From positions 1 through 5,178 of the forward strand of contig JABSPC010000717.1 in the NCBI GenBank assembly GCA_013215515.1: DNA of 5,178 nt, written 5' to 3'. The position numbers and the translations under genes are program-made. The notes beneath the pieces were generated by a model that was not told the DNA's origin, ran no database searches, and was given only the letters and a program-made list of their open reading frames with translations. The DNA comes from Crocinitomicaceae bacterium. Lineage in GTDB: Bacteria; Bacteroidota; Bacteroidia; Flavobacteriales_D; Crocinitomicaceae. Positions 1 to 5,178 of the stretch are shown here, in pieces. The stretch's first letter is position 1. Each line of letters starts with the position of its first letter.

Positions 1-1
1 A

Positions 2-946
2 GAAATAATAACGCCAAACCTTCACACTGAAGATATTGCATTAACGGACCCCAACTTGATGGACTTTTTATTTTCCTACAGAAAAGGTTGGCTGCTATAC
101 TCTCCACTATTTCTTCTGGCTCCATTTGGCCTGTACGTTCTTTACAAGAAAAATAGAAAGCTATTCTGGACCTTTACAAGTTTCATTCTACTATACATCT
201 ATGTAATGTGCTCATGGGAGGCATGGTACTATGCACAATCGTTTGGATCAAGAGTAATGGTTGACATTTATCCGATTATCGGCCTTGTAATTGCCGTATT
301 TTTCTCCTCTATTCGTAATAAGTTGTGGATTGGCGGGGTTGCAGCTTTCTCATTGCTTTGCGTCTCACTGAACATTGTTCAAAGCAGACAATTGGAACTT
401 GGATACTTGCATGCAGATCGAATGACGGGTGAGCATTATTGGTACATTTTCGGAAAACTTGACATTCCAAATTACGACCAAAGTAGATTATTGATAGACA
501 GATCTAATTTGGGCTGGATTGGAATTCAAAAGAAGTATGCATCTCCAAATAGAGAAATAGTTTCGAGAGAAATTTTTAGCTTAAAAAAACCAATGCGCTC
601 AATACCAACTAAAGATTTAACCATTGGAAGAATCAATTTATTAGAACTTATCAAGACAGATGAAACGATGTTTGAAGTCAGAATAAAAGCAAAGACATCA
701 AATAAAAACTTGAGTTCTTTATTAAGAATGGAGGCGGTTAGCTCCTATAATGTTTATGGATGGAAGGATTTTGAGGTTTCACAACAGCTAAGTGAGTCTG
801 AATACACAACATTGATTTGGAAATACAACCTTTCTGAGATAAGACATGCAAATGATGAAATGCAAATTTATCTGGACAATGACGCTAATGTTTCTGTTTA
901 TTTACAGGAATTTACAATTATCGCGCACTCTTTAATAAGAAAATAA
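2..946 (+). CDS. C-terminal part of a GT39/ArnT-like membrane glycosyltransferase (5' truncated)
   Basis: The frame is open from the first bases of the window, so the gene begins upstream; the TTG at 56 and ATG at 59 are internal codons, not starts. 314 residues are visible. Counting from position 2, hydrophobic segments lie at about 30-48, 54-70, 89-102 and 109-126. The FLFSYRKGWLLYSPL stretch (22-36), SFGSRVMVDIYP (80-91) and QSRQLELGYLHADRM (127-141) resemble the end of the membrane part of Bacteroidota proteins annotated as family 39 glycosyltransferases or mannosyltransferase-like proteins, which use polyprenyl-phosphate sugar donors. From about 160 onward the chain looks soluble and beta-rich, perhaps a periplasmic carbohydrate-binding-like domain. 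The catalytic acidic residues expected near the N-terminus lie outside the window, so activity and substrate cannot be judged. Family assignment is from remembered similarity; the membrane topology is read from the sequence. Confidence 0.72.
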   Translation, partial: EIITPNLHTEDIALTDPNLMDFLFSYRKGWLLYSPLFLLAPFGLYVLYKKNRKLFWTFTSFILLYIYVMCSWEAWYYAQSFGSRVMVDIYPIIGLVIAVFFSSIRNKLWIGGVAAFSLLCVSLNIVQSRQLELGYLHADRMTGEHYWYIFGKLDIPNYDQSRLLIDRSNLGWIGIQKKYASPNREIVSREIFSLKKPMRSIPTKDLTIGRINLLELIKTDETMFEVRIKAKTSNKNLSSLLRMEAVSSYNVYGWKDFEVSQQLSESEYTTLIWKYNLSEIRHANDEMQIYLDNDANVSVYLQEFTIIAHSLIRK

Positions 947-975
947 AAGCCCTCAAGGAAACCAAGAGGGCTTTT
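945..975. terminator. Bidirectional intrinsic terminator overlapping the stop codon
   Basis: A perfect 10-bp inverted repeat, AAAAGCCCTC (945-954) and GAGGGCTTTT (966-975), has an 11-nt loop that can form an inner GG/CC pair. The stem starts inside the TAA stop (944-946) of the membrane protein gene. It has an A tract on one side and a T tract on the other, so it can end transcription in both directions: from the gene on its left and from pdhB on the minus strand about 180 nt away. Confidence 0.85.
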
Positions 976-1155
976 CAATTTCAACTATGCAAGACTAAAC
1001 CTTACATAGTTGTGAATGTGATAGTGAGGTTATAGTAAAAATGTTTTTAATTCAGCAATCCCAAAGGTACGGAGATTTGAATTCAAACATGCACGTAATA
1101 TAACGTAGTTCAGGTTTTTCAAAAAAAAGGTGATATTCTCGAGACTAAGGCTCTA
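976..1155. other. Non-coding gap between convergent genes, with minor palindromes
   Basis: This is the 180-nt gap between the two convergent genes; I see no convincing reading frame. It holds a hairpin with arms CAACTATG (982-989) and CATAGTTG (1005-1012), extended by AAG/CTT after one mismatch, with a 7-nt loop. It also holds a perfect 12-bp palindrome TTTGAATTCAAA (1076-1087), an 8-bp palindrome TCTCGAGA (1137-1144), and a run of eight T on the minus strand (1128-1121) shortly after the pdhB stop. None has a clear function. The T run without a strong GC stem is at best a weak pdhB terminator. Confidence 0.5.
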
Positions 1156-2136
1156 CTAATTTCTGTACATCGTTGCTTTTACAGCTTTTACAATTCGATC
1201 TACATTTGGCAATGCCTCAGCAATAAGTGTAGGCGAAAATGCAAAAGGCGTATCAGTCTGAGTAACCCTCATCACCGGTGAGTCTAAATGGTCAAATGCG
1301 TAACGCTGCACATGGTATGCTATCTCAGAAGAAATTGATGCTAGTGGATGCGCTTCTTCAACAACCACACATCTGTTCGTCTTCTTAACCGACTCAACTA
1401 CCGCTAGATAATCAATTGGTCTTACTGTTCTTAAATCAACAATCTCACAAGATATTCCTTCTTTCCCTAAGAGACCTGCAGCTTCATGTGCAGTCTTAAT
1501 AATTTTCCCGAAAGTAACAATCGTTACATCATTGCCTTTTCTCTTAATATCAGCCACACCAATTGGAATGATATATTCTCCTTCAGGTACTTCACCTTTA
1601 TCTCCGTACATTTTCTCAGATTCTAAGAAGACCACAGGATCATTATCTCGAATTGCTGCTTTCAATAAACCTTTTGCATCATAAGGATTTGAAGGTGTAA
1701 TTACTTTCAACCCTGGGAATTGCGCATAAAACGCTTCAAAACTTTGTGAGTGTGTCGCTCCTAATTGACCTGCAGGACCATTACCACCTCTAAAAACAAT
1801 AGGGCAATGAAATTGTCCTCCTGACATTTGCAACATTTTTGCAGCGCTGTTGATAATCTGATCAGCAGCTAAAATCGCGAAGTTCCACGTCATGAACTCT
1901 ACAATAGGTCTAAGACCGTTCATAGAAGCACCAACGGCAATTCCTGTAAACCCTAATTCGGCAATTGGAGTATCAATAACTCTTTTTGCTCCAAATTCGT
2001 CAAGCATTCCTTGAGATACTTTATAGGCTCCGTTATATTCAGCCACTTCCTCGCCCATTAAAAACACATTCTTGTCCGCACGCATCTCTTCTGACATTGC
2101 TTCTCTTAAGGCTTCTCTAAATTGTATGGTCTTCAT
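1156..2136 (-). CDS. pdhB: Pyruvate dehydrogenase E1 component, beta subunit
   Basis: 326 residues. With the alpha subunit it forms the thiamine-diphosphate-dependent E1 of the cytoplasmic pyruvate dehydrogenase complex, which decarboxylates pyruvate and acetylates the E2 lipoyl group. The transketolase-like pyrimidine-binding domain spans about 4-179 and the transketolase C-terminal domain about 194-316. Visible landmarks are VIDTPIAELGFTGIAVGA (53-70), whose Glu60 matches the conserved Glu that activates the cofactor; GLRPIVEFMTWNF (74-86); INSAAK (95-100); and THSQSF (128-133), whose His129 matches the active-site His of E1 beta. Length and sequence follow human E1 beta closely. The start at MKTIQFREA is chosen because homology begins there; the frame stays open 61 codons further upstream, but that stretch has no E1 similarity and runs into the next gene. 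Bacteroidota commonly encode pdhA and the E2 gene at another locus, which fits the lone pdhB. A branched-chain 2-oxoacid E1 beta is a less likely alternative. Confidence 0.95.
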   Translation of the reverse strand: MKTIQFREALREAMSEEMRADKNVFLMGEEVAEYNGAYKVSQGMLDEFGAKRVIDTPIAELGFTGIAVGASMNGLRPIVEFMTWNFAILAADQIINSAAKMLQMSGGQFHCPIVFRGGNGPAGQLGATHSQSFEAFYAQFPGLKVITPSNPYDAKGLLKAAIRDNDPVVFLESEKMYGDKGEVPEGEYIIPIGVADIKRKGNDVTIVTFGKIIKTAHEAAGLLGKEGISCEIVDLRTVRPIDYLAVVESVKKTNRCVVVEEAHPLASISSEIAYHVQRYAFDHLDSPVMRVTQTDTPFAFSPTLIAEALPNVDRIVKAVKATMYRN

Positions 2137-2178
2137 GTTCGTCTGTCTATTGTTATCTTCCAAATGAAATTGGGTTGC

Positions 2179-2186
2179 CAAATGTA
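2179..2186 (-). promoter_or_regulatory. Candidate pdhB promoter -7 element
   Basis: On the minus strand these bases read TACATTTG, an exact match to the Bacteroidota -7 consensus TAnnTTTG. The element lies 42 nt upstream of the pdhB ATG, implying a leader of about 35 nt. The -33 element is poor: no TTTG at the usual distance, only TTTA 22 nt upstream. If real, the element gives pdhB its own promoter and places transcription start well inside the unlikely 61-codon extension, supporting the downstream start codon. Confidence 0.45.
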
Positions 2187-2303
2187 ATAAATTTCGAAAT
2201 AATTCAGCTAAAGAGTTTCCTATAACTTCACTCCAGAAAAGTGAAATATAATGTACAACACCTGCTGGCGCATTCTGACAAGGTGCTAAATCATTGAAAA
2301 TAC

Positions 2304-2678
2304 CTAGTGACCTGTCCAAGTCCCGACCGGAAAGTTTGTCGTGTCAATCGACCATGCATCCGCACAATGATAAACAATGGTAGAATCCTCCAAGAACTCG
2401 TATTTTATATATGACCAATCGGGATAAAAAATCCTAATAGCCTGCGGATAATATCCATGGGTTACAACACAATTGTAATCGTCTTCAATATGACTTCCTA
2501 CACCATTCTCTGTTTGATGACGAACACGATGCATTTGATAAGTCCCGACTATTGAATCTCGATAATCAAATGGTTCGACTACTTCTTCAACAATTTATGG
2601 CTCCTCTTTTTTACAAGAAGTGACGAAGATCAAACTTACACTAAGAAGCGAGAGAAACAATACGGTAAACTTTTTCAT
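2304..2678 (-). pseudogene. Small lipoprotein gene interrupted by an in-frame TAA
   Basis: From the ATG at 2678 the reading is MKKFTVLFLSLLSVSLIF followed by VTSCKKEEP, a lipoprotein signal peptide with lipobox VTSC (Cys22) and a charged mature start. Codon 28 (2597-2595) is TAA. The same frame then continues without interruption for 96 codons, through SIVGTYQMHR (43-52) and FLEDSTIVYH (86-95), to TAG at 2304-2306, so the two halves are plainly one former gene of about 124 codons. The unbroken downstream frame suggests one recent base substitution or one base-calling error. An ATG two codons upstream (2684) is an equally possible start. The mature part looks beta-rich, with a V-G-T-Y turn like the L-E-G-S-Y of the intact lipoprotein at 3381-3824, but I recognise no family. 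Reinitiation at the ATG at 2534 would give 76 residues without export signal and is unlikely to be functional. Confidence 0.75.
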
Positions 2679-2838
2679 AGACATATGGCGCGATTTAAGC
2701 AAACCCCATTAATAAGTATAAGGTTTGAAAGAGGTTCGGGACATCTCCAAAATTCAATCAATTTAACCAACAAATGCTTTTTTTAAATTTGACTCCTCTA
2801 AAGGCAAATAAAATAGCCTAGTTAAAAGTATAATAAAC
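2679..2838. other. Non-coding, AT-rich gap
   Basis: I see no gene here. It is the leader region of the interrupted lipoprotein gene on the minus strand. I found no TAnnTTTG element that fits well; the nearest is TTTATTTG, reading leftward from about 2814, which lacks the leading TA. A run of eight T (2778-2785 region) and a 4-bp AGGC/GCCT hairpin (2802-2819) are the only local structures, and both are weak. Confidence 0.4.
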
Positions 2839-2866
2839 CAGACCAACTGAAAATCCAGTTGGTCTG
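2839..2866. terminator. Strong hairpin, probable bidirectional terminator
   Basis: A perfect 11-bp inverted repeat, CAGACCAACTG (2839-2849) and CAGTTGGTCTG (2856-2866), with a 6-nt loop. It is followed on the plus strand by TTTATAA and on the minus strand by GTTTATTATA. It sits just downstream of the frameshifted lipoprotein gene, so its likely job is ending that minus-strand transcript and separating it from the next lipoprotein gene. The tail is T-rich but not a pure T run. Confidence 0.65.
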
Positions 2867-2868
2867 TT

Positions 2869-2894
2869 TATAACCCTAAATACTAAGGGTTATA
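2869..2894. repeat. Second hairpin next to the terminator
   Basis: A perfect 9-bp inverted repeat, TATAACCCT (2869-2877) and AGGGTTATA (2886-2894), with an 8-nt loop. Only two bases separate it from the 2839-2866 hairpin. A minus-strand transcript meets this hairpin first. It has no T run of its own, so it may assist termination or protect the 3' end of the RNA. Confidence 0.55.
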
Positions 2895-2975
2895 GACGCA
2901 TGCAAAAAGAACTTAACAACTAATTCTAATTCTCGATATAAGAATTTGATTTCGGATCGAATTTAAGCGAACGTC

Positions 2976-2982
2976 CTTTTTT
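2976..2982 (-). other. A AAA AAG heptamer at the second frame change
   Basis: On the minus strand this reads A AAA AAG in phase with the middle reading frame (codons ATA AAA AAG). Slipping back one base, or restoring a lost A, moves reading into the frame that ends in GRSLKFDPKSNSYIEN. This sequence class is the known slippery site of E. coli dnaX, but here it may simply be an A tract that has shortened. Confidence 0.4.
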
Positions 2983-3160
2983 ATAAGAATATTGGTAGTT
3001 CGAATACTTTTTGTTTGGAATTTATCTTCCAACTTTCTTCTCTCGATTCTTCGTGACATTCTAGTCATACCTGCTCCTGGACCACAATGCGTGTCTTCCC
3101 AAATAACAGTTTTTGAACGATCATCATTCACTTCATAGAGTACAAATAATTCACATTGCT

Positions 3161-3167
3161 CTTTTTT
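3161..3167 (-). other. A AAA AAG heptamer at the first frame change
   Basis: On the minus strand this reads A AAA AAG in phase with the signal-peptide frame (codons 28-30, CTA AAA AAG). A one-base backward slip, or one restored A, joins the lipoprotein signal to the EQCELFVLYEV frame before the TGA at 3130-3128. I see no strong stimulatory hairpin just downstream. Confidence 0.4.
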
Positions 3168-3250
3168 AGAAACATTTCCAAAACGTAACAACTTGAAAAA
3201 GACATTATGATCAATCCTAAGATTACAGCATATCCTGTTTTAGCTTTCAT

Positions 3251-3380
3251 ATTTTTTGGTTTAACAGAAAATTAACAAAGGACATGCCAAAGAACACTAA
3301 TCGAGCAATTCTAAAAACGAGAAAATGTCTTTTAAGTCCTCATATCAGGAATTTGAAGCAAAAAGAGGTAATCGAAAAAA
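3251..3380. other. Non-coding gap between lipoprotein genes
   Basis: These 130 nt separate the intact lipoprotein gene from the frameshifted one on the minus strand. A weak hairpin, TCCT/AGGA with a 6-nt loop (3337-3350 region), is followed on the minus strand by scattered T runs. It is too short for a confident terminator call. I see no promoter element with a good match to TAnnTTTG. Confidence 0.35.
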
Positions 3381-3824
3381 TCAGAGTTTAGTAGCCTGAA
3401 TCGACAAGTTTAAGTATGAACCTGAAAAACCATTTATGCAGAAGATATAGTTTTGGTTAATACCAAACACAGGCACATTGTCTTCTACCATCCAATTCCC
3501 ACCTTGGTACGAAAAGCCATTGATAGAGCAATTAGTCCGCACATAATTATCGTATGTGAATTCTAACTCCAGCGAACTTCCATCAATGAATTCCAGTTGC
3601 ATCAAATCTTCTGACAAATGAGTTAATGTCCCAACATATGATGTGTCAAAATATTGATACATACCAACAGAATCAGAATAATCACCTGAACATTCAATAG
3701 AGTAACTTCCTTCCAACCCTTGTAAATAACTCGTATCGATAGATGTTACATTCGTTGGTTTTTCACAAGAGTTCAATACGAATAACACACAAACACTGCA
3801 TAAAAGAAGAAACTGATATTTCAT
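3381..3824 (-). CDS. Small lipoprotein of unknown function
   Basis: 147 residues. The N-terminus MKYQFLLLCSVCVLFV followed by LNSCEKP is a type II signal peptide with the lipobox LNSC; Cys20 would be lipidated. Asn at the -2 position is less common than Ala or Ser but tolerated. The mature protein is acidic and appears made mainly of beta strands (for example GLEGSYSIE at 36-44 and SSLELEFTYD at 83-92), with three cysteines at 45, 99 and 129. This suits a small beta-barrel or beta-sandwich lipoprotein of the cell envelope, but I recognise no family. The ATG at 3824 is well placed because the signal peptide starts immediately after it. It is the only intact member of three tandem minus-strand lipoprotein genes and is divergent from etfB, with 136 nt between the starts. 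Confidence 0.8.
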   Translation of the reverse strand: MKYQFLLLCSVCVLFVLNSCEKPTNVTSIDTSYLQGLEGSYSIECSGDYSDSVGMYQYFDTSYVGTLTHLSEDLMQLEFIDGSSLELEFTYDNYVRTNCSINGFSYQGGNWMVEDNVPVFGINQNYIFCINGFSGSYLNLSIQATKL

Positions 3825-3960
3825 AAGATCATTTATAATTCAAGTCATTGAACGACTATTCGACTAAAATAGTATTAATTCATCATATATATCTCGTGTA
3901 AATCATTAAAATGACCCTAGATTTTGTTAAATTCGCACTCGATTTAAAGAAAAATCCTTT
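3825..3960. promoter_or_regulatory. Divergent promoter region with inverted repeat upstream of etfB
   Basis: Intergenic region between the divergent lipoprotein and etfB starts. On the plus strand TAGATTTTG (3918-3926) is a near match to TAnnTTTG with one extra base between the halves, giving an etfB leader of about 28 nt. Directly after it are arms TTAAAT (3927-3932) and ATTTAA (3942-3947) separated by 9 nt, which would cover the expected transcription start and could be an operator or chance in AT-rich DNA. I find no clear -33 element, and no convincing promoter for the minus-strand gene. Confidence 0.3.
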
Positions 3961-4701
3961 ATGAAAATTCTTGTATGTATAAGTAAGTCTCCAGACACAA
4001 CTTCAAAGATTGCTTTCACAGATGGCAACTCGAAGTTTGATGAGAATGGAATTCAATATATTGTTAACCCTTACGACGAGTGGTACGCGCTTGTCCGAGG
4101 TTTAGAACTTAAAGAAGCAAACGGTGGCTCTGTAAGCATTATTACAGTTGGTAGAGCAACAGATGACGCTGTTATTCGTAAAGCATTGGCTATTGGTGCA
4201 GACGAATCGGTTCGTATTGATGCTGACCCAACTGATGCCTACTTCGTAGCTATGCAAATAGCAGAATACGCTAAGTCGAATGGATTTGATTTGGTTTTAA
4301 CTGGAAAAGAAACTATTAATTACAACGGTTCTCAGGTTGCCGGTATGATTGCTGAAGGAATGGATTTACCATTTATTTCCCTTGCGTCTAAATTAGACAT
4401 CAACGGAACTACTGCTACGATGGAAACGGAGATTGTTGGTGGTATTCAAGTTGTTGAAGCTGAGCTACCACTTGTAGTTTCATGCGCTAAAGGAATGGCT
4501 GAGCAAAGAATTCCAAATATGAGAGGAATTATGGCGGCTAGAACAAAGCCATTGAATGTAGTTCCTCCAGCTGAAATCGACGCATTAACTTCATTTGAAA
4601 GTTATTCTCTTCCAGATGCAAAGTCTGAATGTAAAATGATCGACCCTGAAAATATGGACGAGTTAGTAGAGTTATTGCACAACGAAGCAAAAGTTATTTA
4701 A
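3961..4701 (+). CDS. etfB: Electron transfer flavoprotein, beta subunit
   Basis: 246 residues, the normal length for the family. With EtfA it forms a soluble cytoplasmic FAD/AMP heterodimer that takes electrons from acyl-CoA dehydrogenases and related flavoenzymes and passes them to a membrane ETF:quinone oxidoreductase. Visible landmarks are the start MKILVCISKSPDTTSKI; NPYDEWYAL (36-44); VIRKALAIGADESVRI (71-86); LVLTGKETINYNGSQVAG (111-128), corresponding to the nucleotide-binding GKQAIDDD region of human ETF beta; and VVEAELPLVVSCAKGMAEQR (164-183) leading to the family signature region through MAARTKPL (191-198). The residues after GKETI differ from the human acidic run, as I recall for other Bacteroidota EtfB proteins. 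It is followed after 12 nt by etfA, so the two are almost certainly co-transcribed. The ATG has an A-rich leader and no Shine-Dalgarno site. Confidence 0.96.
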   Translation: MKILVCISKSPDTTSKIAFTDGNSKFDENGIQYIVNPYDEWYALVRGLELKEANGGSVSIITVGRATDDAVIRKALAIGADESVRIDADPTDAYFVAMQIAEYAKSNGFDLVLTGKETINYNGSQVAGMIAEGMDLPFISLASKLDINGTTATMETEIVGGIQVVEAELPLVVSCAKGMAEQRIPNMRGIMAARTKPLNVVPPAEIDALTSFESYSLPDAKSECKMIDPENMDELVELLHNEAKVI

Positions 4702-4713
4702 TCGCATTAGAGT

Positions 4714-5178
4714 ATGTCAACATTAGTATATATCAATAGTAATAGTGGTCTTGCAAAAAGTGCATTGGAAGCTGTTACATACGGAAAAAAATTAGGAAGT
4801 GATGTAACTGTAGTGACTTGTGGTTCTGCGGATGAGTCTGCATTATCTCAATTAGGAGAATATGGAGCTTCGAAAGTACTGGTCGATAGATCAGTGACTT
4901 CGAATGATGCTCAGCAAATATTGAATGTAGTTAGCACTGCAGCAGCTAGTGTTGGAGCAACTACGATCGTATTCTCTCACGATTTAATTGCCAAGGCGGT
5001 TGCGCCAAGATTATCGGTAAGACTTAAAGCTGGATTGGTAAGTGGAGCAATTGCAATACCTGAAGGCGACATTGTAAGGGTGAATGTTTTCTCTGGGAAA
5101 GCATTTGGAAACGTAAAAATATCAGGAGATAAGAAAATTATATCCCTACTTCCAAATAGTATTCAACCAGAAGCAGGC
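4714..5178 (+). CDS. etfA: Electron transfer flavoprotein, alpha subunit (3' truncated)
   Basis: The first 155 residues of a protein usually of about 320; the frame is open to the window end. Only the N-terminal domain is present; the C-terminal FAD-binding domain lies outside. Landmarks are the start MSTLVYINSNSGLAKSALEA, QLGEYGASKVLV (46-57), TTIVFSHD (83-90), KAVAPRLSVRLKAGLVSGAI (94-113), typical of ETF alpha, and NVFSGKAFGNVKI (124-136). The ATG at 4714 lies 12 nt after the etfB stop and aligns with the usual N-terminus. The two subunits form the heterodimer described for etfB, and the gene order etfB-etfA is the common one. An A7 run at 4785-4791 reads in frame, so long A tracts are not broken everywhere in this sequence. 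Confidence 0.95.
   Translation, partial: MSTLVYINSNSGLAKSALEAVTYGKKLGSDVTVVTCGSADESALSQLGEYGASKVLVDRSVTSNDAQQILNVVSTAAASVGATTIVFSHDLIAKAVAPRLSVRLKAGLVSGAIAIPEGDIVRVNVFSGKAFGNVKISGDKKIISLLPNSIQPEAG

Larger units (their letters stand above)
2926..3250 (-). pseudogene. Small lipoprotein gene with two -1 frame changes
   Basis: From the ATG at 3250 the reading is MKAKTGYAVILGLIIM then SFSSCYVLEMFLKK, a lipoprotein signal with the lipobox Cys at 21. That frame stops at TGA after 40 codons (3130-3128). Protein-like sequence continues in the -1 frame, for example EQCELFVLYEVNDDRSK and VIWEDTHCGPGAG, then moves to the next -1 frame with GRSLKFDPKSNSYIEN and TAG at 2926-2928. Adding one base at each break gives about 108 residues. 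The first break can be placed on A AAA AAG at 3167-3161 (codons 28-30). The second can be placed on A AAA AAG at 2982-2976 or on the A5 run at 3012-3008. The mature part is basic toward its end; I recognise no family. Choosing which frame is coding in each segment is my judgement from composition. A single 92-codon frame from a TTG at 3191 exists but lacks the export signal. Confidence 0.6.

Noticed and set aside
56..946. TTG at 56 as the true start of the membrane protein
   Set aside because: The frame is open to the window edge and the visible part matches only the C-terminal half of a large polytopic enzyme.
1076..1087. 12-bp palindrome TTTGAATTCAAA as an operator
   Set aside because: It lies between the ends of two convergent genes, where no promoter is expected, and an AT-rich palindrome of this size can arise by chance.
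2161..2169. A second promoter-like TTCATTTG just upstream of pdhB on the minus strand
   Set aside because: It lacks the TA of the -7 consensus, and the perfect TACATTTG 18 bases further upstream is a better candidate.
2304..2534. A separate 76-residue gene starting at the ATG at 2534
   Set aside because: The same frame continues upstream past a single TAA into a clear lipoprotein signal peptide, so this is the 3' part of one interrupted gene.
2839..2894. Possible CRISPR-like or attachment-site repeat
   Set aside because: There are only two different hairpins, no repeated direct units or spacers, and no integrase or cas gene in the window.
2913..3191. A separate 92-residue gene on the minus strand
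   Set aside because: It would need a TTG start inside a lipoprotein signal sequence, and its last 20 or so codons look less protein-like than the alternative frame ending at 2926. It is better explained as the middle of a frameshifted gene.

Overview
The window looks like part of a Bacteroidota chromosome, most likely from the Flavobacteriales. Evidence: AT-rich DNA, A-rich leaders instead of Shine-Dalgarno sites, a TAnnTTTG-type promoter element, several short lipoprotein signal peptides, and PdhB, EtfB and EtfA sequences of the type usual in that phylum. The genus cannot be named from this stretch.

Layout. (1) Positions 2-946, plus strand: the C-terminal part of a polytopic membrane protein of the GT39/ArnT-like glycosyltransferase type, closed by a symmetric terminator hairpin (945-975) that overlaps its stop codon. 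(2) Positions 976-1155: non-coding. (3) Positions 1156-2136, minus strand: an intact pdhB, the E1 beta subunit of pyruvate dehydrogenase, with a candidate promoter at 2179-2186. (4) Positions 2304-3824, minus strand: three consecutive small lipoprotein genes. The one nearest pdhB (2304-2678) has an in-frame TAA five codons after its lipobox cysteine. The middle one (2926-3250) is readable only if the frame changes twice. The distal one (3381-3824) is intact. Two adjacent hairpins (2839-2894) lie between the two broken genes. (5) Positions 3961-5178, plus strand: etfB complete and etfA cut by the window end, forming an operon.

The two ends of the window are central metabolism. PdhB helps convert pyruvate to acetyl-CoA, and EtfAB passes electrons from flavoprotein dehydrogenases toward the quinone pool. 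Between these housekeeping genes sits an accessory block of fast-changing lipoprotein genes, two of three broken, with no recognisable function. The most notable signal is in the middle gene: both frame changes are in the -1 direction, and each can be placed on an A AAA AAG heptamer in the frame being read. This fits contraction of A tracts (mutation or sequencing error) and formally also resembles a -1 frameshift signal. I see no new defence, mobile or biosynthetic system, no RNA gene, no CRISPR array and no insertion sequence.
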